Shown: positions 38,001 through 52,700 of the stretch, one piece after another
Position numbering within the stretch: position 1 is the first letter of the stretch
Layout of the letters: each line of letters opens with the position of its first letter
Notes under the pieces: generated by a model
Databases searched by the model: none
The model's input: only the letters and a program-made list of their open reading frames with translations
Told to the model about the DNA's origin: nothing
Program-made: the position numbers and the translations under genes
Source of the DNA: Macrostomum hystrix
Taxonomy: Eukaryota; Platyhelminthes; Macrostomidae
Length of the DNA stretch: 64,000 nucleotides
Direction of reading: 5' to 3'
Assembly (NCBI GenBank): GCA_950097015.1
Contig: CATNEN010000024.1
Location: forward strand, 3,706,501 to 3,770,500

Positions 38001-41000
38001 CAATGACATGCGACCACCACGGCAGCAGGCAGCAATGGGACGAAGACTGCCGGCGTCTGTCGCTGTCCTCGATGACTGCAGCGACTTCAGCGCTGGGCAT
38101 GGCTGGAGCCAGCGGCTTGGTTATCCGGCTGCTGATGGTCCGCCGTTGTCCACCAGAGGCGGTGTTGCCTGAGTCGAACTCCGCGTACATCGCCTTGACA
38201 AAGTCGGCGCTGATCTTCTGCGACTCCAGTGGCGCCGACGGCTCGGGTTGCTGTGCCAGCTCTTCGTCGATGACGGATCGGCGGATCCTGCGGTACTTAA
38301 ACAACGCAACGATGAGCAAGTTGACGGGCAAAATGAGCGCAGTGGACAGGGCAGCGATATACAAGCCGTTAACTGTCAGCTTCACCGGCCCGAAGTCTGC
38401 CAGAACAAGACTCTGCGAGTACTGGCCGATGCTGTACAACATCAGGCTGATCATGAGACTGCTCATCAGCAGCACCAGGCAGCTGGTGGCTCGTTGAACT
38501 CGGCTGAAGCGGCTGCGCGCGGATCTGGTGAATACCGACAGCCAGAGGTGCCGGTCACGCAGGCTCCGGTGCGCCTGGCTGCCAAACACGGAGCCGAACC
38601 GCTGCAGCTCCTGCTTGGAGGCCGGAGCGAGCAGGCGCTCCAGCTGCGGTGAAATGGAAGGACGGGCGTTGAAGATCGCGGAGTTCTTTAATGAAATTCT
38701 AGATGAAGGATGATCAATGGACTTCTGGATCAAGGATGATCAATGGACTTCTAGATCAAGGATGATCAATGGACTTCTAGATCAAGGATGATCAATGGAC
38801 TTCTAGATCAAGGATGATCAATGGACTTCTAGATCAAGGATGATCAATGGACTTCTAGATCAAGGATTATCAATGGACTTCTAGATCAAGGATTATCAAT
38901 GGATTTCTACATCAAGGATGATCAATTGACTTCTAGATCAACGATGATCAATGGAATTCTAGATCAAGAATTATCAATGGAATTCCAGATCAAGGATTAT
39001 CAATGGACTTCTAGATCAAGGATGATCAATGGACTTCTGGATGAAGGATTATCAATGGACTTCTGGATGAAGGATGTTCAATGGACTTTTAGATCAAGGA
39101 TGATCAATGGACTTCTAGATCAAGGATTATCAATGGACTTCTAGATGAAGGATGATCAATGGACTTCTAGATCAAGGATGATCAATGGACTTCTATATGA
39201 AGGATGATCAATGGACTTCTAGATCAAGGATGATCAATGGACTTCTAGATCAAGGATGATCAATGGACTTCTAGATCAAGGATGATCAATGGACTTCTAG
39301 ATCAAGGATTATCGATGGACTTCTAGATCAAGGATGATCAATGGACTTCTAGATCAAGGATGATCAATGGACTTCTAGATCAAGGATGATCAATGGACTT
39401 CTAGATCAAGGATTATCGATGGACTTCTAGATCAAGGATGATCAATGGACTTCTAGATGAAGGATTATCGATGGACTTCTAGATTAAGGATTATCGATGG
39501 ACTTCTAGATCAAGGATGATCAATGGACTTCTAGATGAAGGATTATCGATGGACTTCTAGATGAAGGATGATCAATGGACTTCTAGATCAAGGATTATCG
39601 ATGGACTTCTAGATGAAGGATGATCAATGGACTTCTAGATCAAGGATGATCAATGGACTTCTAGATCAAGGATGATCAATGGACTTCTAGATGAAGGATG
39701 ATCAATGGACTTCTAGATCAAGGATTATCGATGGACTTCTAGATGAAGGATTATCGATGGACTTCTAGATCAAGGATTATCAATGGACTTCTAGATCAAG
39801 GATGATCAATGGACTTCTAGATCAAGGATTATCGATGGACTTCTAGATCAAGGATTATCGATGGACTTCTAGATCAAGGATTATCGATGGACTTCTAGAT
39901 CAAGGATTATCGATGGACTTCTAGATCAAGGATTATCGATGGACTTCTAGATCAAGGATGATCAAATTGCAATGAGAACTCTCAAAATTTTGATTCAGCG
40001 TTACTAACTGAGCGGTCGCCTTCAATACAGGAGAGCCAACTCTCGCACAGGAAGTGGGATTTCTCCCCAGTCAGCAGGTCCCGCACAATGACCCTGTTGA
40101 GGTACCAGCACGGATCCAGGCCGCTGTTGTCGTGCCAGAGCCTCAGGTGGGTCACCCGGCCCAGATTACGCGGTGTGGTGAGGTAGAAAGTGTCTGTGGA
40201 GCCCCTGGCGAGCATCGGGCACATCAGGGTGCTGATTGGTCGCGGGCCCGTGCTGGAATGCTCGCCAATCAAATCGCAGAATACGTTTGCCGTTGTGCCG
40301 GCGCCGCTGCGGTTTCCCGTCCAGAAGGTGAGCTCGTACCTGGCGGATAAAATTCGTTAAATTATCAGCTGACGTCAGGGTGACGTCACCGATTTGGCAG
40401 ACTGGAACTACAACAAAAGCCTTACATTTCTTGACTCTGTAATTCAGGAACCCTAAACTTATCTGGTGCAAAGCTTCTTAAATCCGAAACTTCCCAAATC
40501 CGAAACTTTCCAAATCCGAAACTTCCCAAATCCGAAACTTCCCAAATCCGAAACTTCCCAAATCCGAAACTTCCCAACTCCGAAACTTCCCAAATCCAAA
40601 ACTTCTTAAATCCGAAACTTCCCAAATCCAAAACTTCCCAAATCCGAAACTTCCCAAATCCGAAACTTCCCAAACCGAGAACTTCCCAAACCCTAAATTT
40701 CCCAAACCTCAAACTTCTAAAATCTTAAACTTCCCTAAACTTCCCTATCCCTATAGCTCGCAACTCGTAAGCTACCTGAAACAAAACTTCCCTTGAAGCT
40801 AGGCCAGGTATCAGAGTTCACTCACCTGAATGGATCAGCCGGATAATTGTCGATTAGCGGCACAACTCCGGCCAGTTCTAAATCTCTGCGATCCTTATAC
40901 CTGGCCCAGATGAGCACAATAATGTACAAGCAGATGAAAGTCACCGCCAGAGCCAGCGCCACCGGGTTGAGATCCAGCTTCAGCCAGGCGGACTCGTTTT

Positions 41001-43331
41001 CTACATTTTCTATGAAAAATGAAGAGTCGAACAAGCTGGCCATGAAGGTGGTTAAATGACGGCTGAAACACTGCGTCATTGCGGGCGTTGAGCACTGGCC
41101 TTCCTGCAGGACGGATTAGAAATAATCTGTTGATTTCTGGACATGATGGATAAAAAAGACAATTAACAAAATCTGATTGGATGTACAGCCCGTATATCAA
41201 AACATTGAGTTAGATTAATAGATCATGGTGTTCTATAAAGAGATCATGGAGTTCTAATAATAGATCATGTAGTTCTATTAATAGATCATGGAGTTCTATT
41301 AATAGATCATTGAATTCTATTAATAGATCATGTAGTTCTATTAATAGATCATGGAGTTCTATTAACAGATCATTGAATTCTATTAATAGATCATGGAATT
41401 CTATTAACAGATCATTGAATTCTATTAATAGATCATGGAATTCTATTAACAGATCATTGAATTCTATTAGTAGATCATGGAGTTCTATTAATAGATCCAA
41501 GATGGCCCATAGAGTTATATTATTAGATCGTATGACCAATAAAAAAGCCTTCTATAAAGTGATTGATGAATTTCAGACTCACAAAGACTTCATTATTGGC
41601 CAATTCAAACCGCTGCAAATCGGCATAGGTGCAAGACGGCTGATATACTGTGAGATTCACATCGTCCTCAATGTACAGACTTGAGCTGATGCTCAGCCGG
41701 TTGTTTCGGCTGGCGACTCCGACCGGACTGAATTCTGTTCTGCCTTGCGGGGGAATTCGCAATAGTCTGATCCCAAATTGCCATTGCTGACCTTCGCCAG
41801 TGCTGAAAGAGAATAAATACAATGCAGCTCAGTAAAGTATGATTTTATTGGTTCTTTTCTGGCTGCAGTTTCTATTCTTTCAGGCAGGGGTCAGTGGCAG
41901 AGCGGTTAACACGTTTGCCTCTCGCACCAATGTCCCTGAGCTCGATTCCGTGGCGAGGCCTCATTTATTTGGGGCGCAGCCGCGGAGAGAAGGCTTGGGG
42001 GCTTGTCGTGCAATTTACGCCCTTAAGGGCCAACTTCCAAGACACAGTGAAAGTGTACGCTGCCTGACGATGAGAAAGTCGAGGCAGATTGATGCACACA
42101 CCTGTGTGAGCGTATGCTTGCGCACTGCATCTGTGTGCGTGTGTGCTCAGGAGTCAGCGGAATGGGCAGAACTGCCTTTATTATTATTATTATTATTCTA
42201 TTCGTTCTAGCTGCAGTTTCTGCTCTTTGTTGCTGCAGTTTCTACTCTTTGTGGCTGCAGTTTCTACTCTTTGTGGCTGCAGTTTCTGATAATCCGAACG
42301 CACGTTACTCTAAACAGTTGCGGCTCACGTGTTAAGCATCTCCCTGGTGAAGAAGCATGTCCAAGGGTCCGGCAGCATCTCCTGCTGGCCGGAGCAGGCT
42401 CCTATGCGGTGGCAGGTGCCGTTGCGGCACTGACAGTCAGCCACTGTCCAGGAGCTTCCAGCTACGCGGACTGAAGCCAAGCCCGTCGGGGTGTTCGCCA
42501 GGGGCTGGCAGGTCGAGTAGACGTAATTGCCGGTGCAGTTGCAGGGCTGAGCACTGAAGCCAGCATTGGGCTGCTCAGGAGCGCTTGGCGGACCGCAGGA
42601 GTAAGTCCGCAGCAGCGGCAGCTGGCACAGGTGGTCGTAGTTATTCTCTGAAGGCTGGCCGTGTTGTCGGAGAAACACCAGCGCCTCGAAGCTGCCAACG
42701 TCGCGGTTGAGGCGGCCCAAGCGATCGACGCGCACAAACATCGCGGCGCCTCGGTTGACATCGACTTTCTGGCTTCCTTGGCCAGTCGAGCCGACGCTTC
42801 GAGTCCTCATTGTTATCACCTGCGGTCGGATGAGGCTCTGGTTCCGGGCCAGACGCATTTCAATCCACGAGTTGTTGTTCAAACCGGTGACATTGAACTG
42901 GTGATCATTCTCGCTGGACATGCTCATCGAATATGAGTAGCTTGGCGTTGAGTTCGCAACGCTAGCTAGTTGGAAAACGTTTAGGTCGCTTTTCACCAAC
43001 TGCAATGGAGATTTCAGATGGCTTCACTGTAGACTTGGCTTGCTCCACAAGGCATATCTGAATGAGAATTACCGTTGTGACGACCGACTGGCAACGCCTA
43101 GTCCTGGTTGGCACTTTTGGATCCGGCTCAATAAAGACAGTCTCGCCTCTTGAGTCCTGGTTCTGTCCGGTTTTAAAATAGCTGCAGTCGCTGCTGCTGT
43201 TGTCCTGAATGCTAATTTGCACTGCGAGGTAAGGCGCGAGAAGGAGTGCAGTCTGTTAGCTCCCAACTATTAGTCTAATGTAGCGCTTTATTAGCCCTTA
43301 ATTATAAATAAAACTACTACTACTACGAGCG

Positions 43332-43388
<57 letters not shown>

Positions 43389-43411
43389 AACAACAACTAC
43401 CACTACTACTC

Positions 43412-43442
<31 letters not shown>

Positions 43443-43480
43443 AACAACTACTACTACTACTACAACAACTACTACTACTC

Positions 43481-43553
<73 letters not shown>

Positions 43554-43570
43554 AACTACTACTACTACTC

Positions 43571-43639
<69 letters not shown>

Positions 43640-43640
43640 G

Positions 43641-43711
<71 letters not shown>

Positions 43712-46700
43712 ATATTTACCATTCGGCATGTCGCTGGCCTGGCTACGCCTAACATTCAGCACCAGCGCATCCGCTTGCATAGCAACTGACTCCTTGGTGA
43801 CAATCTTTCGGGCCACAGTCCGACCGCAGTCTTCAATAAGCTGCATCAAATTCGTGCCGATAATCGATCGGTTTCTTCTAGACTCGACAGAGGTCTCGGC
43901 GAAGCTGTCGGACCGGCTGTAGTCGCGCAGAGAGGCCACTGTGGGCTGCAGTATGTTTCTGGCGGCTCGTATCACTCGCTGATTGACCGAGCGCACGCTT
44001 TCAAAAGTGACCCGATAGTCGCTAACCATCCCGCGCATTGTCCGACCGATAAGGCCAAGGCATTGGGTGCTTCGCTCCAGCGACCGAGACTCCAGCTCCG
44101 AGTCCACGCTAGTGGCGTGCTGGATCATTGTGGCCATCTGGGAAGCGTAGTTTAATTGGACAACAGGCGGTAGGTTTGGGGCGGTCTTCTCCAAGGTTTC
44201 AACCATAAAGTTGATCATTCGGCTGCGAAGTTGCCTCCGGTCTGCGGCGCCAGCGGGTGATGATTCGCTGTTGATGGTGGCGAGGAATGGGTTGACAGCC
44301 GCACCAAGCTGGTCAACATTGCCCACGGACCTGGAGCTGTCAATCTTCATCAGTAGGCGCTGCACAATGACCGACGCACCCGACTGGTCGGCTACGGGAC
44401 GCGAAGTGATGCGAACCGCCTGGAAGCTGGCGAAACTCTCCGCCTCGTTGGCGTCGCGAACCAGGACGCAGATGGACAGCTGGTTGTTGAATGCGTCCAG
44501 ACCAGGTGGCAGCGACTGGCTGGCTGGCAGGCGGCACGTTGGCTCGTCTGCGTAGCAGGATTTGGAATGGGAATACGATTATGGGAGAAAGTACACGCCA
44601 TAGCGACAATCCTGCAGGGAGAAAGTACATCAGTCAATCCTACGGGGATAAATTACATCCAACAGATTACAAATTCTTCCCTACCCGCAGCAATCAGGGA
44701 GCACTGGTCCATGCCAGTTGGGTTGGCCAGTTGCGAATAGCCGATGCTGTAAGTTAGCGGTTCGTCAGAATCAACCGCTCCGCTGCAGTAGATTTGAAAG
44801 CTGGTGGTCAAAGCCACACCGGCGCTTGGCGACACTGTCACCCGCAGGCTAGTTAGGTCTGGCGGACTGTTGACACTCAGGTAGAGCAGGCGATAGCCGA
44901 AGTTTTCTCGCTGACTGCCGCGCCATGATTTGACGCGCAGGATGAAATAGCCGTCGACTGACTGGTTGAAAAAGCTGCCGCTCACTATTGAGATGCCTGG
45001 CGCGTCGATGCCTGTCGTTGAAAATTTCATGCAGGGCCTTATTTAGGGGAGTCTGGAGTGTCCAGATACAGCAGTTATATTTAGATTTGAACTTATGCAA
45101 CATACCAGTGTCGGTGTTATCTCGACCGTCTGAAATTTGAAGAAGGATATCAATAGAATGTTATAGAGGAATTATTGTTGTGGGTCTACAGCCTGAGGAC
45201 ATTGTTAGGGATAATGCCTGCACACTGAGGACATTGTTAGGGATAATGCCAGCACACTGAGGATATTTTTAGGAATAATGCCTGCACACTGAGGACATTT
45301 TTATGGATAATGCCAGCACACTGAGGACATTTTTAGGGATAATGCCTGCACACTGAGGACATTGTTAGGAATAATGCCAGCACACTGAGGACATTGTTAG
45401 GAATAATGCCTGCACACTGAGGACATTGTTAGGAATAATGCCTGCACACTGAGGACATTGTTAGGAATAATGCCTGCACACTGAGGACATTTTTAGGGAT
45501 AATGCCAGCACACTGAGGACATTGTTAGGAATAATGCCAGCACACTGAGGACATTGTTAGGAATAATGCCAGCACACTGAGGACATTTTTATGGATAATG
45601 CCAGCACACTGAGGACATTTTTAGGGATAATTCCTGCACACTGAGGACATTGTTAGGAATAATGCCAGCACACTGAGGACATTGTTAGGGATAATGCCTA
45701 GACCCTAAGGTGAACACCCTTAGTTTTGAGCACCAGCTGTGAAGAGTGGCTTTCGAAAAGGCCTTACTAATGATGTGCCACCGTCCAGCAATCGGGTCAG
45801 CCTCCAAGCTGTCCAGATGACTGGTAATATTGTCCAGATCGAACTCAGTCGGGCAGGAGGTGAACGGCGCGCTGAGTCTCGAAATCTGCCATCGATAATT
45901 ATATTTAGCCGGCGTGATGTAGTTCGCAATGCTAGTCTGCAGTCGAATAGAGATCGCCCTATTGACTCTTATCGTGTCTATGGAGCATGAGTTGCTTGTT
46001 GAAGTAGCCGGGAACGGAATCGGCATTGGGACACAGTTGCTCACGCACCTGACGGTGACAGGTAAATTGAAGCTCAACAGTTGCATTTTGATAGACATTA
46101 CCTGCAATACAACCTTTCTTTTCTTTTCTTACTATTTCTTCTAAGCCCTTATAATTGCGCCCAGAAATATAATTTATGCAAGCTAGGTTAGAAATTTTAG
46201 TGGTTGTGGCATTCCCCCCCCAGTCCATGGACTGAACAGCTGTACACAGCTTTGATAAAGCTGTAGCTGAATAATAAAAATAATAATAGTAATTGCAGGA
46301 AGGCTGTCCGCAATGGCACATCATTTTGTGGCACTATAGACCTGCAGCCAGCGAGGCGGCAACTCTGCCAATTTCGCTTATTCCTGAGCGCAAACGCACA
46401 CAGATTGGCAGTGTGCCTTGGAGGTTGGCCCTCAAGGGCGTAAATTGGATGACAAGTCTCCAAGCCTTCATTCTCAACAGTGCTGCGTCCCAAATGAATT
46501 TGGCCTCGCCGCGGAATCGAGCTCAGGGACCTTGGTGCGAGAGGCAAACGCGTTAAACGTTTCTGCGACTAACCACCCCTAAGCTGTGGCTGGCCACTGG
46601 CTATACATGTGGCCCAATTCCGAGTTAGTTGTCATTCAATTTCTACACATATTAGGCTTCAGCTACAATTTTTTCTGTTATCTGCGAACATCAAAAGGCC

Positions 46701-49700
46701 TCATATGAATCTAAATCACATTTTAGATGTCAAACCACAGTAAAATTGCTCACTCTGTCTCCAAAACGGGCACCGCGCCCCTCTGCAGAAGCAGCTGGAC
46801 TTCTTTATAAACCGGCGGCATCTCCGGGTGGGCCAGATCCCGCATGACCACCAGAATGACATGGTGCTGCGCTTCAAACATGAACCTCGTGTTGAGCCTC
46901 AGCGAGCCATTGTCCATGTAGTACAGATAGTTGCGAACAACGGCGGACCTCCAGCTGCTGCTGAACTCAGGATTATTGTAGATCGCCCTGATGCCCTCAT
47001 CGTTAAACTGAGAAGCGGCCAGATTAACTTGCCAGTCGGAGAGGCGCAAGCTTTTCAGCCGGTGGGCATAGGTGTCCCAAATGTTCGACACAAAGCAGCC
47101 GCGAATGTTGGCACCGGTCGTGATGTTCTCCGGGCAGCCGCCACTCTGTGAGCTGCGGTTATACTGCAAATTGTCGCCCAGCACAATGCGCGACTCGCAG
47201 GCTCGATAGCAGTAGAACTCAAATGTTAGGTTGCTAGCCTCGTTGCCACCCGAGAAAGCGTTTGGATTAGTGCTGCAGCTTGGATCCACCATCACCGGGT
47301 CGCCCCAACGAGCCTGGAACGGATTGCTCGAATTGAACCAGTCCATGAGCTCATTGTCGTACACTGTCGTCTGTAGGCAGACTTGCAATGGCTCCATGGA
47401 AACTAGAAATTCAATGCTTTCACTGGCGCGGAACTCTGGAACTCCGGCCATCTCCGCATAGAGACTGACCCGGTAGGACTGGCCGGCCCGCAGCGAGTAG
47501 GCAGGCAGTCTGAGGCTGCGCAGGTGCAGATTCGAGCCCTCGCTCAGAACGCCCTCCTTATAATAGGCAAAGGCCCGGTTTCCAGCCAGGCTATTGTGAG
47601 CGGCGAAGAAGTTCACAAGCTCGGGCTCGTAGTTCTGCCAAAGTCTGACTGACGAGTCGTAGATCTCGATGGTCCAGCGTAGCAGTACGCTGGTATTGTA
47701 GCAATTGATTGACAGGTAGCTCTCCAGTTGAATGTCTTCGTTTCGACGAAATCGGGTCTTTAATAAACGACCAATTCTGAGCCTGGGAGTGGAGCAGGGT
47801 TCCCTAGAGACGGTCATCTCCCACAGGTATTCCGACCTCGAGACAATGTTTGCAGCAGTAAAACGCACAGTCTTGGTGCCAGTCGATGCTACATATTTTG
47901 TAAGCGAAACCGCGGCCACACTGCCCGAGCCAATCAAGGCGGCGCTGTAGAGTTGGTTATAGTAGCTGGTGAGACTGGTGTCCCAGAATGTACCAGGTGA
48001 TCCGGAGCTGAATGCACCGCTGGACGTACAGTAAGGCTGGTAGCCGAACACGTACCTTGCGACACCGTCAGTGAGGTTACTTCCCCAGGCAGAGAAGTCA
48101 ATTTGGTAGCAGGCATCTGTGCCGGGCGTACCAATGTTGACGTCAATAAGAATCGGAGCGTCAACGACATTGTAGCCAGACGATGCGAGCTCGATGCCGC
48201 TAATGCTCTTCAGTACCACAATATTAAAGGAAAATGAGCGCGAAGAGACTGGATTGGAGATGCCCACCGTGATGGTGTAGTTGCCGGGCCGAGAATAACT
48301 ATGGGCCATTGTAGTCAACTGGTTGGTTTCCGAGGCTCCGTCACCGAAGTTCCAGGCGCAGGTGACAGCGGTGCGGTTAGCGAACGGTACGCTGACAAGG
48401 ATCATTATGGGACGTTCTATGGCGTAGCAGCCCGTTGCTGCAGCCGCCACTTTGACGCTGTCGCCAAGGAAGTCAGGATGCAGGCGGATATCAGCTGTGC
48501 TCGGCGCCAGATCCGGGAACAGAACAACTGGCATTCTTATGCTCGCTTCGCCAATGGTGAGTTGAGCCAGCAACTGGCCAGGCTCGCGGACTGTCAAGTC
48601 CAGCGAGTGGCAGAACCGATAGTTGGCACTGGCTGAGACGCAAGCCGAATCCTGTTCGGCAGTGCCTGCGGAACACCGGCTCAGATGGTCCGTCCGGCTT
48701 GTCCCGCTGGCATCGTTCAGAACTAAAGTGGAGTCGATGCTGAACAGCGGGCGGTCCACATCGATGGTCCTATTGCGGCACAGCAGGATCGGCGCGGTCA
48801 GCTGGAATGCGGGACTCGGAAGCAACAGCGGCTGAGGATCACGCACGGCTAGCGCGAACTCGCTCGGATCTCCGAGAACCACGGTCACAACGGTGGAGCA
48901 AACGATTGAGTTGATTTGATTTTGCAGCGTCACAAGCACAGTAAAGCTGCCGGGCAATGTGAAGTTGTGAGTGACCAGAAACCACCGGTTGGCACCCTGG
49001 TTGGGCACAGCAGCCGTCACTCCGTCTCCGAAGCTCACGGAGGCCGTGTAGTCGGAGCCAAAGCTGATGCTGACGTTAAACACTGCGAGGGTCTGCATCG
49101 GCGACTTAAAGAATGACGCATTCGTTGACAGAACCTGCGCGTCGACCAGTCGCTCCTGTACAAGAATCACCTGGTGCAGCAGTAGCGATGAGACTTGATT
49201 TTCGACCAGCGCTGTGACGTTGAACTCGCCTCTGGTGGCGAATGAGTGACCGGCGGTGAAGTTGGAATTAGATAGACCCCAGCTGAGCGGTCCGGACATG
49301 ACTGCGCTGCCATCGTTGAAGTTCAAGCTGTAGGAGGCGTTAGATGGCAGGCGACTCGGCGATTTGTCGCAGAGGAGGCTGACAAATGCGGTTGCCGTGC
49401 CACTTGGCGGCATCTCTAGCAGCGTCGGAGCCCTCATCCATGCTGAACTGCTGTGCACTGGGTTCTGCACCAAAACTGTCTGCAGGTAAGAAATTTTTTG
49501 GGGTTTTTAGCAGGGGGTCCATGGCAGAGCGTGCGAGGCCACATTCATTTGGGGCGCAGCCGCAGAGAGAAGGCTTGGGGGCTTGTCGTGCAATTTACGC
49601 CCTTGAGGGCCAACCTCCAAGGCCCAGTGAGAGTGAACACTGCCTGACGATGAGAAAGTCACAGCAGATGCACACACCTGTGCGAGCGTATGCCTGCGTA

Positions 49701-52700
49701 CAGTCTCTGTACGCGTGTGTGCTCAGGAGTCAGCGAAACGGGCAGAATTGCCTCCTCGCTGGCTGCGTGTCTAGCGTCACCAAATGATGTGCCATTGCCC
49801 ACAGCTCTCGTGCAATAATTGTAATTGAGGCAGTGAATAAATTAGGACACTTTTTCATTTTAAATTCCCGCCACTTTTTCTCACGCGATAGCTATATGTC
49901 GTAAACCTCACGCGGTGCTCTTTGGTCGTTGTTTGCGCACTCAAGCGGAACAGCACCCACCCCATTTTTTGTATATATATACAGAGAAAAATATAATGCG
50001 ATCTTCTACCCACCTCGATCCCCAACCACACCGTTAACAATGGTTAACTCTGTTTACCCAGTTTGACCTGCTATATGTTCTTGACGTTTTGCTCTACGAA
50101 ATATAAGCGATTACACTTCCTAACTCTTTCCCTGTTTCGCTATTAAATAGACCGAGTTCCTTAGTTATTTTCCTAATAAAAGGAAAACAGTTAAGATACC
50201 TTTGCCTTTCCAATCCTCTCCCAAAGATCTCTCATCGGCCTTCTTTACCCAAATCCACCCTATTATATGATCCCTTTGAAATCCCAAAATATCGTCCTAA
50301 AATCCCGTCTAAAAGTCCACCTGAAGTTATCTAAATACCCCCCTGAAATCCCAAAACTCCGTCTTTATCCCTCATGAGACTGTACTAATCCCGGACCCCA
50401 TAGAGGAAAGTAAGTGAGAGTGCGAAGGACGTTCACCAGGCAACTTCAATCCATCCTGATACGCCCCACGGACTGTGTGCCCCAGATCAGTGACCTTAGC
50501 CCTCGTGCCAGCAGCAGTAAATTCCGCTCCCATTGTTAGTAGCTAGTGTCTTGCCGCTCGGGCATTAGCGCTACCTGAGGTATAACACGAACAGAGTGAA
50601 AAATACCTACTCTCACCCTCATAACTTACGCTACCATTCCGCCCAAATACTCAGCTCACCAATCCCAAATCCAACAAATAGAGAGTTGAGAGGTCTGCTA
50701 CATAATGATTATTATTTTTATTAATATAATTATTATGAATATAGTTATTATTGGGCTACTGCAACACGCTTTGGCTGAAAGCACAAATCACATTTATCCA
50801 TTCTGATTACTCACCTTCCAGGTGCTCGCTCTGGACACAATGTTCTCTGCCGTCAGTTCCAAGGAGTAGGCGCCGGGAGCCGTGAACAATCTGCTCGTGA
50901 CGCTGCTGGAATTGATGCGAGTCTCGCCGTCTGTGAAATTCCAGGTGTACGCTGGCACGCTGCCCGGATGCTTCACCGCGTAGTACACCACCGTGGCATT
51001 GGTTTCGTCTGCGAATAAATCGGAGGTAGAGCTTGTAGGGAGATTGAAGCTCAGAGTTCGGGAGTTCGAACCGCAGCTCAAGGAAGACAAATTTTGTTAT
51101 TGAGAAAGATACTTTATGACATCACCTTCAGTTCACCTTGCTAAGAAATTTTTTTGATGACATTAAGGTGTACGTGTGATTTCTATCTCTCAGTGTGATA
51201 AATAAGGCTACTTACAGTAGTTAGAGTTAGTGAAAATCTGCAGTCCAGAAATGGGCACTTGAACACGGACGAGGCCGCCAAGGCTGATTGGTGTGCTCGT
51301 CATCTGATTGGCTAGCTGCACGGTGACGTTGTAGAAGTACTCCGCCGGGCAGTCCAGAGCACTGCCAGTGGGACAGGTGGTCTCCGAGTAGTTCACCGAC
51401 GCTGCCAGGCGACCAAATTTGTAGCCGAAGAAATCGACAGCTTTGGAGCCGTTGACAGCGGCTGATCCGGCGGAGACGCTGACGCTGCCGCCTGCGACAG
51501 CCGAGGCCGGGATGAACAGATCCGGCTGTCGCTGCTGCGGTCGCAGCGACACGGCTGCTGACGGGTCGGAGACTGCCAGGACGTCGCCAGGCAGCAGGTT
51601 CAGGTACTGCGAGGCGCTCAATTGCACGGCGTTGTAGCCGAAGTTGTCAACGGCGAGTGTCACCTGCTGGACAGAGTCCAAGCTGCCTGCGAACGTCGGT
51701 GACGAAGCTGGCGCGGCGCTCTCCGGCTGGCAGGCCCGCTGACGAGCGCCCCAGAGGCCGCCGGAGCAGCTCAGCTTTCGAACACTGGGCTGGCGGCCAC
51801 ATACGAGGCCAGTGGCTAGACAGGTGTTGCTCAGGTAACAATAGGTGCTACCAGATGAGCAGTGCGGCCGATAAACCTGCGTTTGAATTGTTGCTAAAGT
51901 TACTAAAAACTAGTAAAGGATGTCTGTTTTGCTTTAAATAATAATTGCCTTTAGTTTTAAAGAATATTCAATTCATCACAATCGACAGAAAGATGCAATG
52001 CACATTTAATAGTAGAAAGACCACGGGGAGCAAAGACCAAAGGGCAAAGACCACTTGCTCACAATGCTATCAAGCGCTCACATGTAGGAAAATTTTCTTA
52101 AAAAATAATGTGCAATTGAAAACATGGCATTTTGAACATGAATAGGACGAGCTAAATGAATTTGATTTTTCTTTATCGTTTCTCTTTCGCACTCAGTGTG
52201 GTACAATAGCACCTGAGTTCGTATTTGTGTGATTGGACCAGATAGATTTGCAGCCAGTGGCAGTCACTAGCCGCAGCTCCTCCTCTAGGAGAGGACGCCA
52301 TCCAAAACCCCCGCTGACATGCTGGTACCAGACACAGATTGTTTATACCTGGTTAGGAGTGCGCAGGTCTAACAAGGTAATTTTACCCGTATTTGCCAAC
52401 TCGTCCCGCTAACACTAAGGTTGGTGTGAAAGGCCACGCTAGTGATGGTGCACTGGACGCTGATGTCGTAGCCAAGCAGGTAGATACCGACTGGGCCAAG
52501 ATCCGAGGCCAGCGTCGCGAGTTGATCAGTTGGCTGACGAAAGCTCACGGGCATGGTGCCTGGTTGCGAAATATTAGGATTTTAGCGGGGCTGTTGAATA
52601 GTGTCTCGCAGCATTGGCTAACCAGATAACTCACTGAATCTGTCGATGATAACGCTGCGCCCGTTGCCAAAGTTGACTAGAGCGCTGACATTAGAGCCAA

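Noticed and set aside
37616-38035. Open frames antisense to polycystin exon 19 and similar shadows over exons 9 and 15
   Set aside because: GC-rich exons leave antisense frames open by chance. The sense frame has clear PKD1 family matches and the antisense ones do not.
43291-43755. 154-codon polyserine frame on the minus strand
   Set aside because: It is the (CTA)n microsatellite read in frame; it lies in a polycystin intron.
46072-46101. CAG acceptor at 46102 for polycystin exon 10
   Set aside because: It looks acceptable but is out of phase with the strong exon 9 donor and would create an immediate stop; the in-phase AG at 46073 was used instead.
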